Of a stretch of DNA of 64,000 nt, positions 35,152-44,743 are shown piece after piece. Location: contig NZ_CP062229.1 in the NCBI RefSeq assembly GCF_024707545.1, positions 6,367,501 to 6,431,500 of the forward strand, read 5' to 3'. Both the position numbers and the translations under genes were made by a program. This DNA is from Mesorhizobium onobrychidis (GTDB lineage: Bacteria; Pseudomonadota; Alphaproteobacteria; Rhizobiales; Rhizobiaceae). Numbering within the stretch: the stretch's first letter is position 1; every line of letters starts with the position of its first letter. Under the pieces are notes generated by a model. It saw nothing but the letters and a program-made list of their open reading frames with translations. It was not told the origin of the DNA and ran no database searches.

Positions 35152-35463
35152 GCCGAGAACCCACCCAAACCCGACTAGTGCAGCGGATCTAGCACGCCTC
35201 CACGAAAAAAAGCGACAGAACTGTCACGAGACCTTCCGAGTCTTCCGCAGCTGTTGCAGCTGCGCAACAAACTATCGGGTTCATTCGCATTTCGGCTACG
35301 CTGGTTGGCCAAACATCTTCTCAGCGTTGCTTGACTTCGAGCAAGTATTCGCTACAAACGGCAACTAAGCCAAATCATAATCAGCCATGGATTGCGCAGC
35401 CGACAAGATCAATATTGTTTGCGCGATTCTGCGCGTATCTGGTCGCCGCTTGACGCATCAGGG
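35152..35463. other. Intergenic stretch, probable promoter region of the cyclase unit
   Basis: The 312 bp contain no convincing gene. On the side of the barrel gene there is an inverted repeat GACAG-AA-CTGTC (35214-35225) next to a run of seven A, a possible regulatory site. Two CAGCTG-containing direct repeats lie near 35250. Nothing else stands out. Confidence 0.4.
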
Positions 35464-36205
35464 TCACATGTAGCTCATCCGAAGGTCTTCCGTCGCGTTG
35501 CGCAAGCGGTCGGAGGGCCGGCGGGCGATGCTTCTCAGGACGCCCTGCGCAATGTGCGGCCTAGCCTTTGTTATCTTGTTGAACGCCGACGAGGTCAGCT
35601 TATAGGCCACAACGTCCTCGTCCGCGATCACGTCCGTCGAGCGTGCTCGCTCGGTCAGGAAACCCATCTCCCCCACTGTGCATCCAGCCCCGATGCTCGC
35701 CAGCCGGCGCCGCCCGCCAGGTGTACTTACCAGACGCTGATACAGCCGCGCGTCAGCATCCACAGCCGGTCCGCCGGATCGCCAGCACGGCACAGCACGG
35801 CGCCTTTGGGGAATTCGACGTGGTCGAGATACCTCATCAGCACCTTCAAATCTTCCGGCTGCATGGTCATGCCGAAATCGGTGCGCTCGAGTGGCACGTC
35901 TATTGCCGAGCGGGCTTCACTGTCGGTCTGCTCCACGATTTCTTCTTCGAAGCGCTCCAGCGCTGCCTCGAGGTCGGGGTGGATGTTCGGCGCGTCGCGT
36001 TGTGACGTAAACTCCTCCAGGGCGTGGGCATCCCTGAGATCGCTGAAGAACAATCGCTGGCCACGCCGCGCGCAGCGGGCGGAGATCTGCTGCAATGCCA
36101 ACGCGCCCGAGGCGTCGATGTCGCTGACGGCGCGGAAATCGAGCATGATCGGCGGTGATCCCGCCAACGCCATCTTGATGTCGGCACGCGTCCGCGGACG
36201 CGACC
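35464..36205 (-). pseudogene. SulP-type transporter tail (STAS plus cyclic-nucleotide-binding domain), truncated and frameshifted
   Basis: The first frame encodes a STAS domain (IMLDFRAVSDIDASGALALQ) followed by the beginning of a cNMP-binding domain (VEFPKGAVLCRAGDPADRLW). A shift near 35737 moves to a second frame carrying LASIGAGCTVGEMGFLTERA and the last helix. This order is the C-terminus of SulP sulfate/bicarbonate transporters with a cNMP domain. The membrane part is missing: the fragment begins right after the mgtE stop with no start of its own. It is a relic. Confidence 0.65.
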
Positions 36206-37392
36206 TACAGCACGAGCATGGTGGCCAGTCCCAGCATCAGGCCCATGCCTACGATATCGGTCACGGTGGTTAGGAAGATGGCCGAAGCCACGGCCGGATC
36301 GGCGCCGACACGCCGCAGGCCCAACGGGATCAGCACGCCGGAGATTCCGGACATGAGGCACGATCCGGACATTGCGAGCAGGATCACAAGTGCCAGCATG
36401 GGCGCCTGGGATGCCGACTCCGGCTGCCGTGAAGCGTAGAACCACATGGCCGCAGCCGCCACCAGACCGACGAGCAAGCCGTTGGCGATCCCGAGCGCTC
36501 CCTCCCTCAGCACCAGATGCAGCTTCGGTCGTTTGTCCACATCCCCTAAGGCGAGGCCACGCAGCGTAATAGCCAGCGCCTGGCAGCCGGTGTTTCCGCT
36601 CTGTCCGGCCAACACCGGGAGGAACGCCGCCAACGCGACGATCTTCTCGATCGTGCCTGTGAATGAGCCGACCACGAAAGCGGCTATGAAGGCCGTCAGC
36701 AGGTTGAGCTGCAGCCACGGATGACGTTTCAAGAAGGCTGAAAACAGCGGAGTGAAAGAACGCTCCTCCTTCTGGACACCCACCATCTGGCCAGGCTGGG
36801 CAGAAATCTCGATGATTTGCTGCTCGAACAGCCGCCAGCCGCGAACCTGCCCGAGCAGCCGGTTCTCCGCGTCCACCACGGGATAGACAGGGTAGTGACG
36901 GCGTACCGCCGCCTTGCAGGCTTCGCTCAAAGGCATATCGACGTGAAGGGCGAACGGACTTGCCAGCATGATCTGATCCACCGTCGCGTCGGTCTCGCTC
37001 AGCATCAGATCGCGCAAGACCACCAGGCCAACCAGTCTATCGCCCTCGTCCGTGATGTAGAGGTAAGTCAACTCGGTCGGCACCTGCGCGCGCCTGACGG
37101 CCTCGACCGCGGCGGCTACCGTCGTCCCGACAGCAACGCTGGCGGGGATCGGGTCCATCACCTCGACGATGGCCTCGGGGATCGCGAGATCCTTGCCGTC
37201 GGTATGAGATTTGATGGGCCTCCCTTGCGATGGCAAATACTCCGCCACCTTCCGGGCGTGCCTATCCGGTAACAACTTTAGTGCGTCGCGGATGAACTCG
37301 GGAGACTCTCGGGCTAGCAAATCAGCCGCGTCGTCAGGTGCTCGAGCACGCAGCGTGCGCACCAACTTCTGAATGTCGTTCTCTTCCCTCAT
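36205..37392 (-). CDS. mgtE: MgtE-family magnesium transporter
   Basis: A 395-aa magnesium transporter. A short N-terminal helical domain (residues 1-70) precedes two CBS domains (about 75-200, with VPTELTYLYITDEGDRLVGL and HYPVYPVVDAENRLLGQVRG) and a five-helix membrane domain (about 225-395) with the pore motif LPVLAGQSGNTGCQALAITL. Start ATG 37392 follows GGGGGAACAG; a TTG four codons upstream is less likely. The N domain is shorter than in the longest family members. The gene is followed directly by the SulP-tail relic. Confidence 0.93.
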   Translation of the reverse strand: MREENDIQKLVRTLRARAPDDAADLLARESPEFIRDALKLLPDRHARKVAEYLPSQGRPIKSHTDGKDLAIPEAIVEVMDPIPASVAVGTTVAAAVEAVRRAQVPTELTYLYITDEGDRLVGLVVLRDLMLSETDATVDQIMLASPFALHVDMPLSEACKAAVRRHYPVYPVVDAENRLLGQVRGWRLFEQQIIEISAQPGQMVGVQKEERSFTPLFSAFLKRHPWLQLNLLTAFIAAFVVGSFTGTIEKIVALAAFLPVLAGQSGNTGCQALAITLRGLALGDVDKRPKLHLVLREGALGIANGLLVGLVAAAAMWFYASRQPESASQAPMLALVILLAMSGSCLMSGISGVLIPLGLRRVGADPAVASAIFLTTVTDIVGMGLMLGLATMLVL

Positions 37393-37707
37393 CTGTTCCC
37401 CCAACCTCTAATGTTGCGCCTCTGAGCTTATAGACGGGACCGGTTCGCTCTGCCCAGGCGCACGGTGGCTCAAGCGCCTCGATCCGGAAATCTTCGCCTT
37501 CTCAGGGCGCCGAGTAGACCGACCCAGACAAATCTAAGCCATTGCGTGGGTGCATACAGGCAGGCTGTAACGTCAGCGTGTCGCCAAGAGAATTGACGTG
37601 TTGCCGAACTTCACCGTCGATTCCTGGGCTCTGCGAGCACGTCGCAACCCATCAACGAAAATGACATAACAAATGAAGTATTTGATCGCGGTGTGAACGG
37701 CCGCGAT
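37393..37707. other. Intergenic stretch without a recognisable gene
   Basis: The 315 bp between the mgtE start and the 3' end of the sugar operon have lower GC than the neighbours and only short frames. The mgtE promoter must lie here. I could not identify an M-box-like riboswitch by eye. Confidence 0.4.
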
Positions 37708-38520
37708 TCAACCTGGGAAGATGGTGAAACCGCCATCGACGCGAATGACCTGCCCGTTGATGAACCGCGCGCGCGGACCGGCGAGGAAGGCGACCGCTTC
37801 AGCGATCTCTTCAGGCTCCGCATACCGGTTCAGCGATTTCTTGCTCGAATCCATGCGCTCCGGATCGACCACGCGGCTCGCCTGGAATCGTGCCGTCTTG
37901 GTGGCGCCGGGGCTCACCGCATTGATGCGTACGCCATCGTCGATCAATTCCTTGGCGAGGCAACGCGTATAATGAACGACGGCCGCTTTAAGCGTGGAGT
38001 AGACCACCTCCGGCGAGCATCCGATATGCGCTGCCGCCGAGGCAATGTTGATCACCGAGCCTGAGCCGCGCTTGACCATAGGCGGAATGAACGCCTGGCA
38101 GACCAGCATCGTGCCGATGAGATTGTTCTCAGTCAGAACCTTGATGTCTTCATAGTCGATGTTGAGCGCGTTGTTGGGGCTGGGCTTTACCCCCTTGGCG
38201 CCGATGTCTCCGCCGGCGCAGTTGACCAGAACGTGCACGTCGCCGAGCTCCGCCTCGATCTTCCTCTTCATTTCGGCGACGGCTTGCCTGTCGCCGATGT
38301 TGCCGGTGACCGCGGTCACCCGTGTCCCATGCTGTTCCAAACCCCTGGCGGATTCGCCGAGGTCTGCGAATTCGCCATATTGCGATGGCCGGGTCCAATC
38401 GAGATCGTGGATCGCGACGTTTGCGCCTAGTTCGGCCAGGCGCTCGGCCATCACCCGGCCGAGGCCGCGTCCCGAGCCAGTCACGAAGGCAGTCAGGCCG
38501 CTGAGTTCTCGGGCAGTCAT
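37708..38520 (-). CDS. Short-chain dehydrogenase/reductase
   Basis: A classical SDR of 270 aa with TGSGRGLG, VNCAGGD, NIASAAAH, YSTLK and the closing NGQVIRVDGG. It carries a longer loop after the second strand than most SDRs (DLDWTRPSQYGEFADLGESA). Its start overlaps the isomerase stop by 4 bp (ATGA). It is the last gene of a sugar-importer operon and presumably oxidises the sugar or polyol or its keto form. Confidence 0.88.
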   Translation of the reverse strand: MTARELSGLTAFVTGSGRGLGRVMAERLAELGANVAIHDLDWTRPSQYGEFADLGESARGLEQHGTRVTAVTGNIGDRQAVAEMKRKIEAELGDVHVLVNCAGGDIGAKGVKPSPNNALNIDYEDIKVLTENNLIGTMLVCQAFIPPMVKRGSGSVINIASAAAHIGCSPEVVYSTLKAAVVHYTRCLAKELIDDGVRINAVSPGATKTARFQASRVVDPERMDSSKKSLNRYAEPEEIAEAVAFLAGPRARFINGQVIRVDGGFTIFPG

Positions 38521-39518
38521 GCTGATTTCTCCATTGCAATGAAATCGAACTTCTTCATGTTGGCGGCGCTGAGCCGAATCATGTCGAGCTCATACGAAAC
38601 GAGTGCGCCGTCATCGTCGCGTTCCCATGGCGTCCGGTAGTCGGCGTCGTCCGCAAGGCGGTTTACGCGCGCAGCACTCAGGCAGGCCGCGAAGTCGCGC
38701 GCGGTCTTCGGCGCATATCCGTTCCACCAGTCGTCGGTGAGACAGCGAACGTGGCGGGCCTCCAGAGCGCCTGGCTCGAGCACGGCCGTCAGCGTGTCGT
38801 GGTGCTCGGCGAGGATGGCTGCCAGTTCGGCGAATGGCACGGCGCCGTCGCCGATCGCGCAGCGGACCAGACGATAGCCCTCATCCGTGAACTGCACGCG
38901 ATAGTCCTTGAGGTGGACATGGCGGACATAGGGCGCGATCCGCCGCGTGAAGACAAGCGGTGCCTCGCCGACAGGGAACGTGTTGCCTGTATCATAGGTG
39001 ATGCCGACACCAGGCCCGCCGAGTTCGCAGAGCGCGACCAGTTCGTCGCTGCCGAAGTCCTGATGGTTCTCGATGCCGAGCACCCGGCCCTCAGCCGCCG
39101 CACGCGGCCCCCATTCCGTCAGGGCAGCGCGGATCGTCGCGTTGAACTCGCTCCATTTCCCACCCCAGACGTTGCGGTCGCCGCATAAGACGGGGGTCAG
39201 TGCGATACGGATCGTTGTCGCCTCGAGCAGGCGCGCAGCCCGAAACGTGTTGTCCAATGGACCTGCCACGAGAAGTCCGCCGCTTACCACCGGGACGATG
39301 TCAAGCGCGGCCAGACGCCTGCGCAGGTCGACGACCTCGGCGTCCGGCAAGTCGGTCAGCCATGGTTCGTAGATCTCGAGCGTGCGTGCGCCCAGTTCCT
39401 GCGCAAGCGCTATGAAGCCTTCCAGCCCCGCCCCATCCGGATTGTGCCGCGGCGTGCCGCGGCCCTGCAGGCCGAGATGGTAGGTCAGTCCGTAAGGGTT
39501 GAGGCCGAGACGAAGCAT
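38517..39518 (-). CDS. Sugar isomerase/epimerase-type TIM-barrel protein
   Basis: A 333-aa member of the xylose-isomerase-like TIM-barrel (AP endonuclease family 2) group that includes inosose dehydratases, ketose epimerases and hydroxypyruvate isomerases. Metal-ligand motifs are seen in GIENHQDFGS, TYDTGNTFPVG, HVHLKDYRVQF and AVLEPGALE. ATG 39518 is chosen because the barrel homology (LRLGLNPYGL) begins there; the ribosome site is weak and an ATG at 39575 is possible. It lies between two SDR genes, so a keto-sugar intermediate is likely. Confidence 0.82.
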   Translation of the reverse strand: MLRLGLNPYGLTYHLGLQGRGTPRHNPDGAGLEGFIALAQELGARTLEIYEPWLTDLPDAEVVDLRRRLAALDIVPVVSGGLLVAGPLDNTFRAARLLEATTIRIALTPVLCGDRNVWGGKWSEFNATIRAALTEWGPRAAAEGRVLGIENHQDFGSDELVALCELGGPGVGITYDTGNTFPVGEAPLVFTRRIAPYVRHVHLKDYRVQFTDEGYRLVRCAIGDGAVPFAELAAILAEHHDTLTAVLEPGALEARHVRCLTDDWWNGYAPKTARDFAACLSAARVNRLADDADYRTPWERDDDGALVSYELDMIRLSAANMKKFDFIAMEKSA

Positions 39519-39558
39519 CAGCTCGGCAGTTCCAATGAAGGGTGGGGAAGGGATCTCA

Positions 39559-40332
39559 CTATCGCAGACCCGCATCGACGGTGATGGACTGTTTCGTGAT
39601 CATGCGGCTGTCATCGGCGGCAAGGAAGAGCACGGTCCGTGCAATCTCTTCGCCCAGAAGGACGCGGCGGATCAATTGCCGCTGCACCGTGTGGTCGATC
39701 GCGTCCTGCGTCTTGAACCACAGCTCGCGCTGCCGTTCGGTGATGACGGCGCCGGGTTCGACGGCATTGACGCGGATGTTGTCGGATCCGAACGACCGCG
39801 CCAGTGCGCGCGTCAGCGCCACCACAGCCCCCTTGGCGGTGGCATAGGCCACCATCTGGTCCGCGCCGAAACGCCAGGCGATGGAAGAGAAGTTTATGAT
39901 CGAGCCGAAGCCGAGTTCCTTCATATGCGGATGCACCGCTTGCGCGGCAAAGAAGTGATGCCGGAGATTGACGTCGAAGCTGCGGTCCCAATATTCGGCT
40001 GTCACGGCGTCAACGGGATGGCGCTGATCATCGGCAGCGTTGTTCACCAGGACGGCGACCGGACCAAGCCGCGCGCGTACGCCTTCAACCGACGCCTGCA
40101 GCGCAGCGACGTCGGTCACATCGCAATGGAGGTACAACGGGGCCCGCTTGGCGGCACCACCGAGCTCACGCACCAACGCCTCCGCGGGTTCATCCTGCAC
40201 ATCGAGAAAGCCCACGCGGGCGCCATTCGCCACGAAAGCGCGAACCATATCGGCCCCGATCCCGGAGGCGCCGCCGGAGATCAGCACGACGCGATCGGTC
40301 AAGCTCGGGTAAGTCGCGAATTGTATGGACAT
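39559..40332 (-). CDS. Short-chain dehydrogenase/reductase
   Basis: A 257-aa SDR with SGGASGIG, NNAADD (instead of NNAG), FSSIAWR, YATAK and the closing SITVDAGLR. It lies 4 bp downstream of the importer ATPase gene. Together with the other SDR and the TIM-barrel isomerase it makes a short oxidation/isomerisation route for the imported sugar. Confidence 0.88.
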   Translation of the reverse strand: MSIQFATYPSLTDRVVLISGGASGIGADMVRAFVANGARVGFLDVQDEPAEALVRELGGAAKRAPLYLHCDVTDVAALQASVEGVRARLGPVAVLVNNAADDQRHPVDAVTAEYWDRSFDVNLRHHFFAAQAVHPHMKELGFGSIINFSSIAWRFGADQMVAYATAKGAVVALTRALARSFGSDNIRVNAVEPGAVITERQRELWFKTQDAIDHTVQRQLIRRVLLGEEIARTVLFLAADDSRMITKQSITVDAGLR

Positions 40333-40336
40333 CAGA

Positions 40337-41434
40337 TCACAGAAGCGCCTTGGTTGTTGGATCGAACAGACAGGCGCGCGACATGTCGATGCCGAGCGTT
40401 ATCGTCTCGCCCATGACGGGAGCGTCATCCGGCTCGAATCGGCCGGTGATCTCCAGGTCGCCTAGCCTGAGGACGGCAAGCGTCTCGGCCCCGGTCGGCT
40501 CGACCAGTTCGACCGGCGCCTGCATGGACTCGACAGCAGGTTTGCGCGACTTCAGGTCCGCCGTGAAACGGTAGATATGTTCCGGCCGAACACCGAGCAC
40601 CACGTCCTTTGGCGCACCGGCGGGCAAAGGCGCGGCAAGGGCAAGAGCAGCGTCGCTGCCGTCAGCGGCGCGTACCGAGATGCTGGTTGAGCCGGTAAGC
40701 CGGGCGGGGATGAAATTCATCGCCGGCGATCCCATGAAACCGGCCACGAACATGTTGGTCGGCCGGTCATAGATCCGCTTCGGCGTGTCGAACTGCTGCA
40801 CCGAGCCCTGGTTCATCACCGCAATGCGGGACGCGAGCGTCATCGCCTCGACCTGATCGTGGGTGACGTACACCGTCGTCTTGCCGACGCGATGGTGAAG
40901 CTTCTTGATTTCGGTGCGCATGTCCACGCGCAGCTTGGCGTCGAGGTTGGACAGCGGCTCATCGAACAGAAACAGCTTCGGGTCGCGTACGAGGGCGCGC
41001 CCCATCGCAACGCGCTGCCGCTGGCCACCCGACAATTGCCCGGGCTTGCGGTTCAACAACTGCTCGATCTGCAGGAGTGCGGCAACCCGCTTTACGGCTT
41101 CCGCCTGCTCCGCTTTGGGCACGCCTCGGCTTTCCATGCCGAAGGTGATGTTCTGGCGCACCGTCATGGTGGGATAGAGGGCATATGACTGGAACACCAT
41201 CGCGATGTCGCGGTCCTTGGGCTGCACGGAGTTCACCAGCCGGTCGCCGATCCAGATCTCGCCTGACGTGACGGTTTCCAGGCCGGCGATCATGGCGAGC
41301 AAGGTTGATTTGCCGCATCCGGAGGGGCCGACGAGGGCGACGAACTCCCCGGTCCGCGCCTCGAGATTGATGCCGGCCAGAATCTCGAGCCCGCCATAGC
41401 TCTTGTGAAGGTCACGGATCATCAGCGCGGACAT
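40337..41434 (-). CDS. ABC importer ATPase, MalK/UgpC-like
   Basis: A 365-aa ATPase with Walker [10 protein letters not shown], signature [16 protein letters not shown], Walker [13 protein letters not shown], switch His in [10 protein letters not shown] and a C-terminal TOBE/OB regulatory domain from about residue 235. It energises the sugar importer formed with the two permeases and the binding protein upstream. Confidence 0.94.
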   Translation of the reverse strand: MSALMIRDLHKSYGGLEILAGINLEARTGEFVALVGPSGCGKSTLLAMIAGLETVTSGEIWIGDRLVNSVQPKDRDIAMVFQSYALYPTMTVRQNITFGMESRGVPKAEQAEAVKRVAALLQIEQLLNRKPGQLSGGQRQRVAMGRALVRDPKLFLFDEPLSNLDAKLRVDMRTEIKKLHHRVGKTTVYVTHDQVEAMTLASRIAVMNQGSVQQFDTPKRIYDRPTNMFVAGFMGSPAMNFIPARLTGSTSISVRAADGSDAALALAAPLPAGAPKDVVLGVRPEHIYRFTADLKSRKPAVESMQAPVELVEPTGAETLAVLRLGDLEITGRFEPDDAPVMGETITLGIDMSRACLFDPTTKALL

Positions 41435-41444
41435 GAGCGATGCC

Positions 41445-42347
41445 TCATTTGATGGCGCCTTGTGTCAGGCCGCGCACGAAGTATTTTCCACCGAACAGGT
41501 AGATCAGCAACGGCGGCAGCGCGCCGATCAGCACGGCTGCACTCATCACGTCGTAAGCGCGGGCGGTCGTGCCGCCGGCGGTGAGTGCGACCAACGCCGC
41601 CGTAATCGGCTGCTGCTGGCCCGATGTGAAGACGACGCCGAACAGATACTCGTTCCAGATGCCGGTGAATTGCCAGATGACGGTGACAATCAAAATCGGC
41701 GGCGACAGCGGCAAGATGATCTTGCGAAAAATCCGCCAGAAGCCGGCACCGTCGATGCGTGCCGCCTTGATAAGGTCGTCCGGTATGCTGACGTAGAAAT
41801 TGCGGCAGAACAGGGTCGTGAACGAGATGCCCTGGACGACGTGAATCAAGACCAGCCCGTATGTCGAATTGGTTAGGCCGAGCTTGCCGAGCAGGAACGC
41901 CCACGGCATCAGCGAGATCTGGCCGGGCATGAAGACGCCGAGCAGCATCAGATTGAACAGAATTTCCGAGCCCTTGAAACGCCATTTCGATAGCACGTAG
42001 CCGTTCATGGCGCCGAGGAGCGTGGAGATGACCGTCGCGGGGATCGTCATCCAGAGCGAGTTGAAGAAATTGCGCTTCATGCCTTCGCAGGTGCCGCTGA
42101 CGCAATAAGTACCCCAAGCCTGCGCCCACGCGTCGAGGCGGAAGCTGCGCGGCACGGAGATGAGGCCGTTGCGGGCAATCTCCGACTGCTCCCGCAACGA
42201 GTTGAAGACCACGACCAGCATCGGTGCCAGGTAGATGACAGCGAAAAGCGTCAGCACCGCGTAGATAAGAAAGCGGTTCCAGAAATATCGCCGCGTAGCC
42301 GCGGCCGCCTCGGGATCATGCCGGGCGTTGAGGGCAATTTCAGCCAT
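41445..42347 (-). CDS. ABC sugar permease, MalG-like
   Basis: A 300-aa permease with about six transmembrane helices ([20 protein letters not shown] at the N-terminus). The coupling loop reads [20 protein letters not shown] followed by RKIILPLS, the MalG EAA-type motif. Start ATG 42347 follows GGAGGG and overlaps the upstream permease gene by 8 bp. Confidence 0.92.
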   Translation of the reverse strand: MAEIALNARHDPEAAAATRRYFWNRFLIYAVLTLFAVIYLAPMLVVVFNSLREQSEIARNGLISVPRSFRLDAWAQAWGTYCVSGTCEGMKRNFFNSLWMTIPATVISTLLGAMNGYVLSKWRFKGSEILFNLMLLGVFMPGQISLMPWAFLLGKLGLTNSTYGLVLIHVVQGISFTTLFCRNFYVSIPDDLIKAARIDGAGFWRIFRKIILPLSPPILIVTVIWQFTGIWNEYLFGVVFTSGQQQPITAALVALTAGGTTARAYDVMSAAVLIGALPPLLIYLFGGKYFVRGLTQGAIK

Positions 42348-43275
42348 TGCTGCCCTCCGCCCGCCTGCGCCAAACGATCCACAAGGAATAAGGCACCAGC
42401 ACAACCGCGAGGGCCGCGAGCATCATCATCGCCGCGGCGGCACCCTCGCCGATCTGTCCGCGTTGGAACATCAGGTCGTAGACATAGATCGCCGGGAAGG
42501 TGGTGGACACACCTGGCCCGCCCCGCGTCAACGCCGCCACCAGGTCGAACGTCTTGATGGCGAACTGGATCTGAATGACCGCCACCGCCAGAAAAATCGG
42601 GGCGATCGTCGGCAGGATGACCTTCAGATAGGTTCGGGAAACCGACGCACCATCGATCTGTGCTGCTTTGACGAGATCCGGATCGACCGACCGCAGGCCA
42701 GCCAGGAAAAGCGCCATTGCGAAGCCGGACGACTGCCAGATACCGGTTATGATCACCGCATAGATTGCGGTGTTGCGATTGGCGGTCAGGGCGAAGCTGA
42801 AGTCGGTCCAGCCGACCCCCCGCACGAAGGCCTGGATGCCGTCGACGGGATTGTAGAGCCAGCTCCACACCGTACCGGTGACGATGAAGGACACCGCCAG
42901 CGGGTAGAGGAAGATCGTGCGCCAAACCGCCTCGCCGCGAACGCGCTGGTCGATCAGGATCGCGAGAAGCAGGCCGATGGCCATCGAGCCGACAATATAG
43001 AAGCCGCTGAACAGGAAGAGATTGGTATAGGCGATATTCCAGCGCCGGTTGGCCCAGAGCGAAGCATAATTGTCCAGACCGACGAACCCATAGGTCGGCA
43101 TCAGCGACGAATTGGAGAGCGAGAGATAGAGCGTCCAGAGTGTGAAGACGAAAACGTAGATGAAACTCGCCGCAAGCGACGGCGCCAGCACCAGAATGGG
43201 CACCATCGTGCCCAGGCGCTGCCGCCACGGGGTTGCGGGAGCCACAACAGGTACAGTCACGTCACGCGTGGACAT
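42340..43275 (-). CDS. ABC sugar permease, MalF-like
   Basis: A 311-aa permease with about six transmembrane helices (MVPILVLAPSLAASFIYVFV) and the coupling loop VDPDLVKAAQIDGASVSRTY followed by LKVILPTI. Start ATG 43275 follows GGAGCAG. A GC-rich hairpin lies between this gene and the binding-protein gene upstream. Confidence 0.92.
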   Translation of the reverse strand: MSTRDVTVPVVAPATPWRQRLGTMVPILVLAPSLAASFIYVFVFTLWTLYLSLSNSSLMPTYGFVGLDNYASLWANRRWNIAYTNLFLFSGFYIVGSMAIGLLLAILIDQRVRGEAVWRTIFLYPLAVSFIVTGTVWSWLYNPVDGIQAFVRGVGWTDFSFALTANRNTAIYAVIITGIWQSSGFAMALFLAGLRSVDPDLVKAAQIDGASVSRTYLKVILPTIAPIFLAVAVIQIQFAIKTFDLVAALTRGGPGVSTTFPAIYVYDLMFQRGQIGEGAAAAMMMLAALAVVLVPYSLWIVWRRRAEGSNG

Positions 43276-43295
43276 CGGCTGCTCCGGCGAAGTCA

Positions 43296-43318
43296 GGCCG
43301 GGCGCGCCGCGCCGGGCC
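43296..43318 (-). terminator. GC-rich hairpin between binding-protein and permease genes
   Basis: A 23-base GC-only stretch is nearly self-complementary, with GGCC at both ends and one internal mismatch. It lies in the 60-bp gap after the binding-protein gene, where stem-loops often set a high binding-protein to permease ratio. No U-run follows. Confidence 0.4.
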
Positions 43319-43335
43319 AATCATCGGCAGCTTCT

Positions 43336-44601
43336 TCACATCTGCGCTTCGGCCGCATCGGCCATGGCACTAGCTGCGTCCTGCGCGGTCATGTCCGGCG
43401 TCGCCACGAATTCGGTGACGGTATCCATGATCGCGCCGCGCACCTTCTGCGGGATCGTCATGTTATGCGCCATCGAACGGACAAGCGTGCCGCCATCGAT
43501 CGACGCCTGCAAATCCTTCTGCGAGAGCTGCTGGCAGGGATTGAAGCCCTTCGAAAGATCCACGTCGAGACGGGCCGGGATCGAGCCCTTGGTCTGATTG
43601 AAAATCGTCTGGAACTCGGGCGACAGGATCGTGCTGGCGAGCAGTTTCTGCCCCTCGACGTAGTCCGGATCCTTCCGCTGGAAGAACACGACCGAGTCGG
43701 AATTCAGGATGAAGCCCGGCTTGCCCCAGTCAGTCGGCGCCTGGGCGCAGACATAGTCAGTGCCCTCCTTGAAGCCGCCGGCCGTGAGCAGGCCGAGCGT
43801 CCAGTCGCCCATGATGTGGAAGGCGGCCTCGCCGCGGCCGACCAGATGCGACATGCTATCCCAGTCGCGCCCGTTCATGCCGGGGTCCATATATTTCGTC
43901 GTCATGGTGCGGAACTGTTCGAAGGCCTTGACCATGCCGTCGCTGCGCATCGCCTCGACGTCGCCCTGGACGAACGCCTTCTTGAAGAGATCGATATCCA
44001 TTCCGTAGACCACGACCTCGAAGACCGTCGAATCGGTCCAGTCGGCGGTCGAGTGCGAGATGCAGATTTTGCCTGACGCCACGACCTTGTCGCAGGCGGC
44101 GTTGAAGTCCGCCCACGTCTTCGGCACCTCGGCGACGCCTGCCTCCTGCATGACCTTCGGCGATGCCCACAGCCAGTTGATGCGATGGATATTCATCGGC
44201 GCCGCGACCCAGCTGCCGGTCGGCTTCATCACCGGTAGCAATTCGGGAGCAACGACCTTCTCCCAATTTTCCGCAGTCGCCAGTTCGTCGAGATTGGCGG
44301 TCATGCCGGTCTCGTTCCATTCGGCGATCTCGGGTCCCTTGAGCTGCACCGCGGGGGGTGCATTGCCGGCGATCACGTCGGCGCGCAGTTTCGCCAGCGT
44401 GTTGGCCGTGTGGCCTGCGATAGAGGTCTGCTGCCAGGCGCCACCCTTGGCGGTAAACATCTCGCCGAGCTTGGCGATAGCCTGGGCGTCCGATCCGGTC
44501 GCCCATTGATGCAACAGGTTGGTCTTGGGCTCTGCGAGCGCGGCTCCCGCAACAAAGGTGTACGCCGTAGCGACCGCAAGGGCCGTCCTCAGGTATTCCA
44601 T
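43336..44601 (-). CDS. Extracellular sugar-binding protein (family 1)
   Basis: A 421-aa binding protein of the SBP_bac_1 sugar family. A signal peptide (TALAVATAYTFVAGAALA) precedes NLLHQWATGSDAQAIAKLGE, DVIAGNAPPAVQLKGPEIAE and GRGEAAFHIMGDWTLGLL. Start ATG 44601 follows GGGAG. It is the first gene of the minus-strand sugar operon, divergent from a ROK regulator with an inverted repeat between. The closest known groups bind glucose or related sugars, but the ligand is not determined here. Confidence 0.92.
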   Translation of the reverse strand: MEYLRTALAVATAYTFVAGAALAEPKTNLLHQWATGSDAQAIAKLGEMFTAKGGAWQQTSIAGHTANTLAKLRADVIAGNAPPAVQLKGPEIAEWNETGMTANLDELATAENWEKVVAPELLPVMKPTGSWVAAPMNIHRINWLWASPKVMQEAGVAEVPKTWADFNAACDKVVASGKICISHSTADWTDSTVFEVVVYGMDIDLFKKAFVQGDVEAMRSDGMVKAFEQFRTMTTKYMDPGMNGRDWDSMSHLVGRGEAAFHIMGDWTLGLLTAGGFKEGTDYVCAQAPTDWGKPGFILNSDSVVFFQRKDPDYVEGQKLLASTILSPEFQTIFNQTKGSIPARLDVDLSKGFNPCQQLSQKDLQASIDGGTLVRSMAHNMTIPQKVRGAIMDTVTEFVATPDMTAQDAASAMADAAEAQM

Positions 44602-44670
44602 CGTTTCACTCCCATATGTGATGTACGGTTCGTATCGACCGCTTGTGGACGCAATTTGAGGTCGTCGCAG

Positions 44671-44691
44671 ACGGAGATGCAGTATCTCCGT
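44671..44691. promoter_or_regulatory. Inverted repeat ACGGAGAT-N5-ATCTCCGT, candidate ROK operator
   Basis: Two perfect 8-bp arms with a 5-base spacer lie in the intergenic region between the divergent sugar operon and the ROK regulator gene. Size, symmetry and place fit a dimeric repressor controlling both directions. No other dyad of this quality is apparent in the gap. Confidence 0.65.
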
Positions 44692-44743
44692 TCTTTCCAA
44701 GATGACATATTTGAGCTATCAGTCAACGTCCTTTGTGCTCATC

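Noticed and set aside
42328..44076. Open frame of 582 codons on the plus strand
   Set aside because: It is antisense to the MalF-like permease and the sugar-binding protein, with low-complexity composition.
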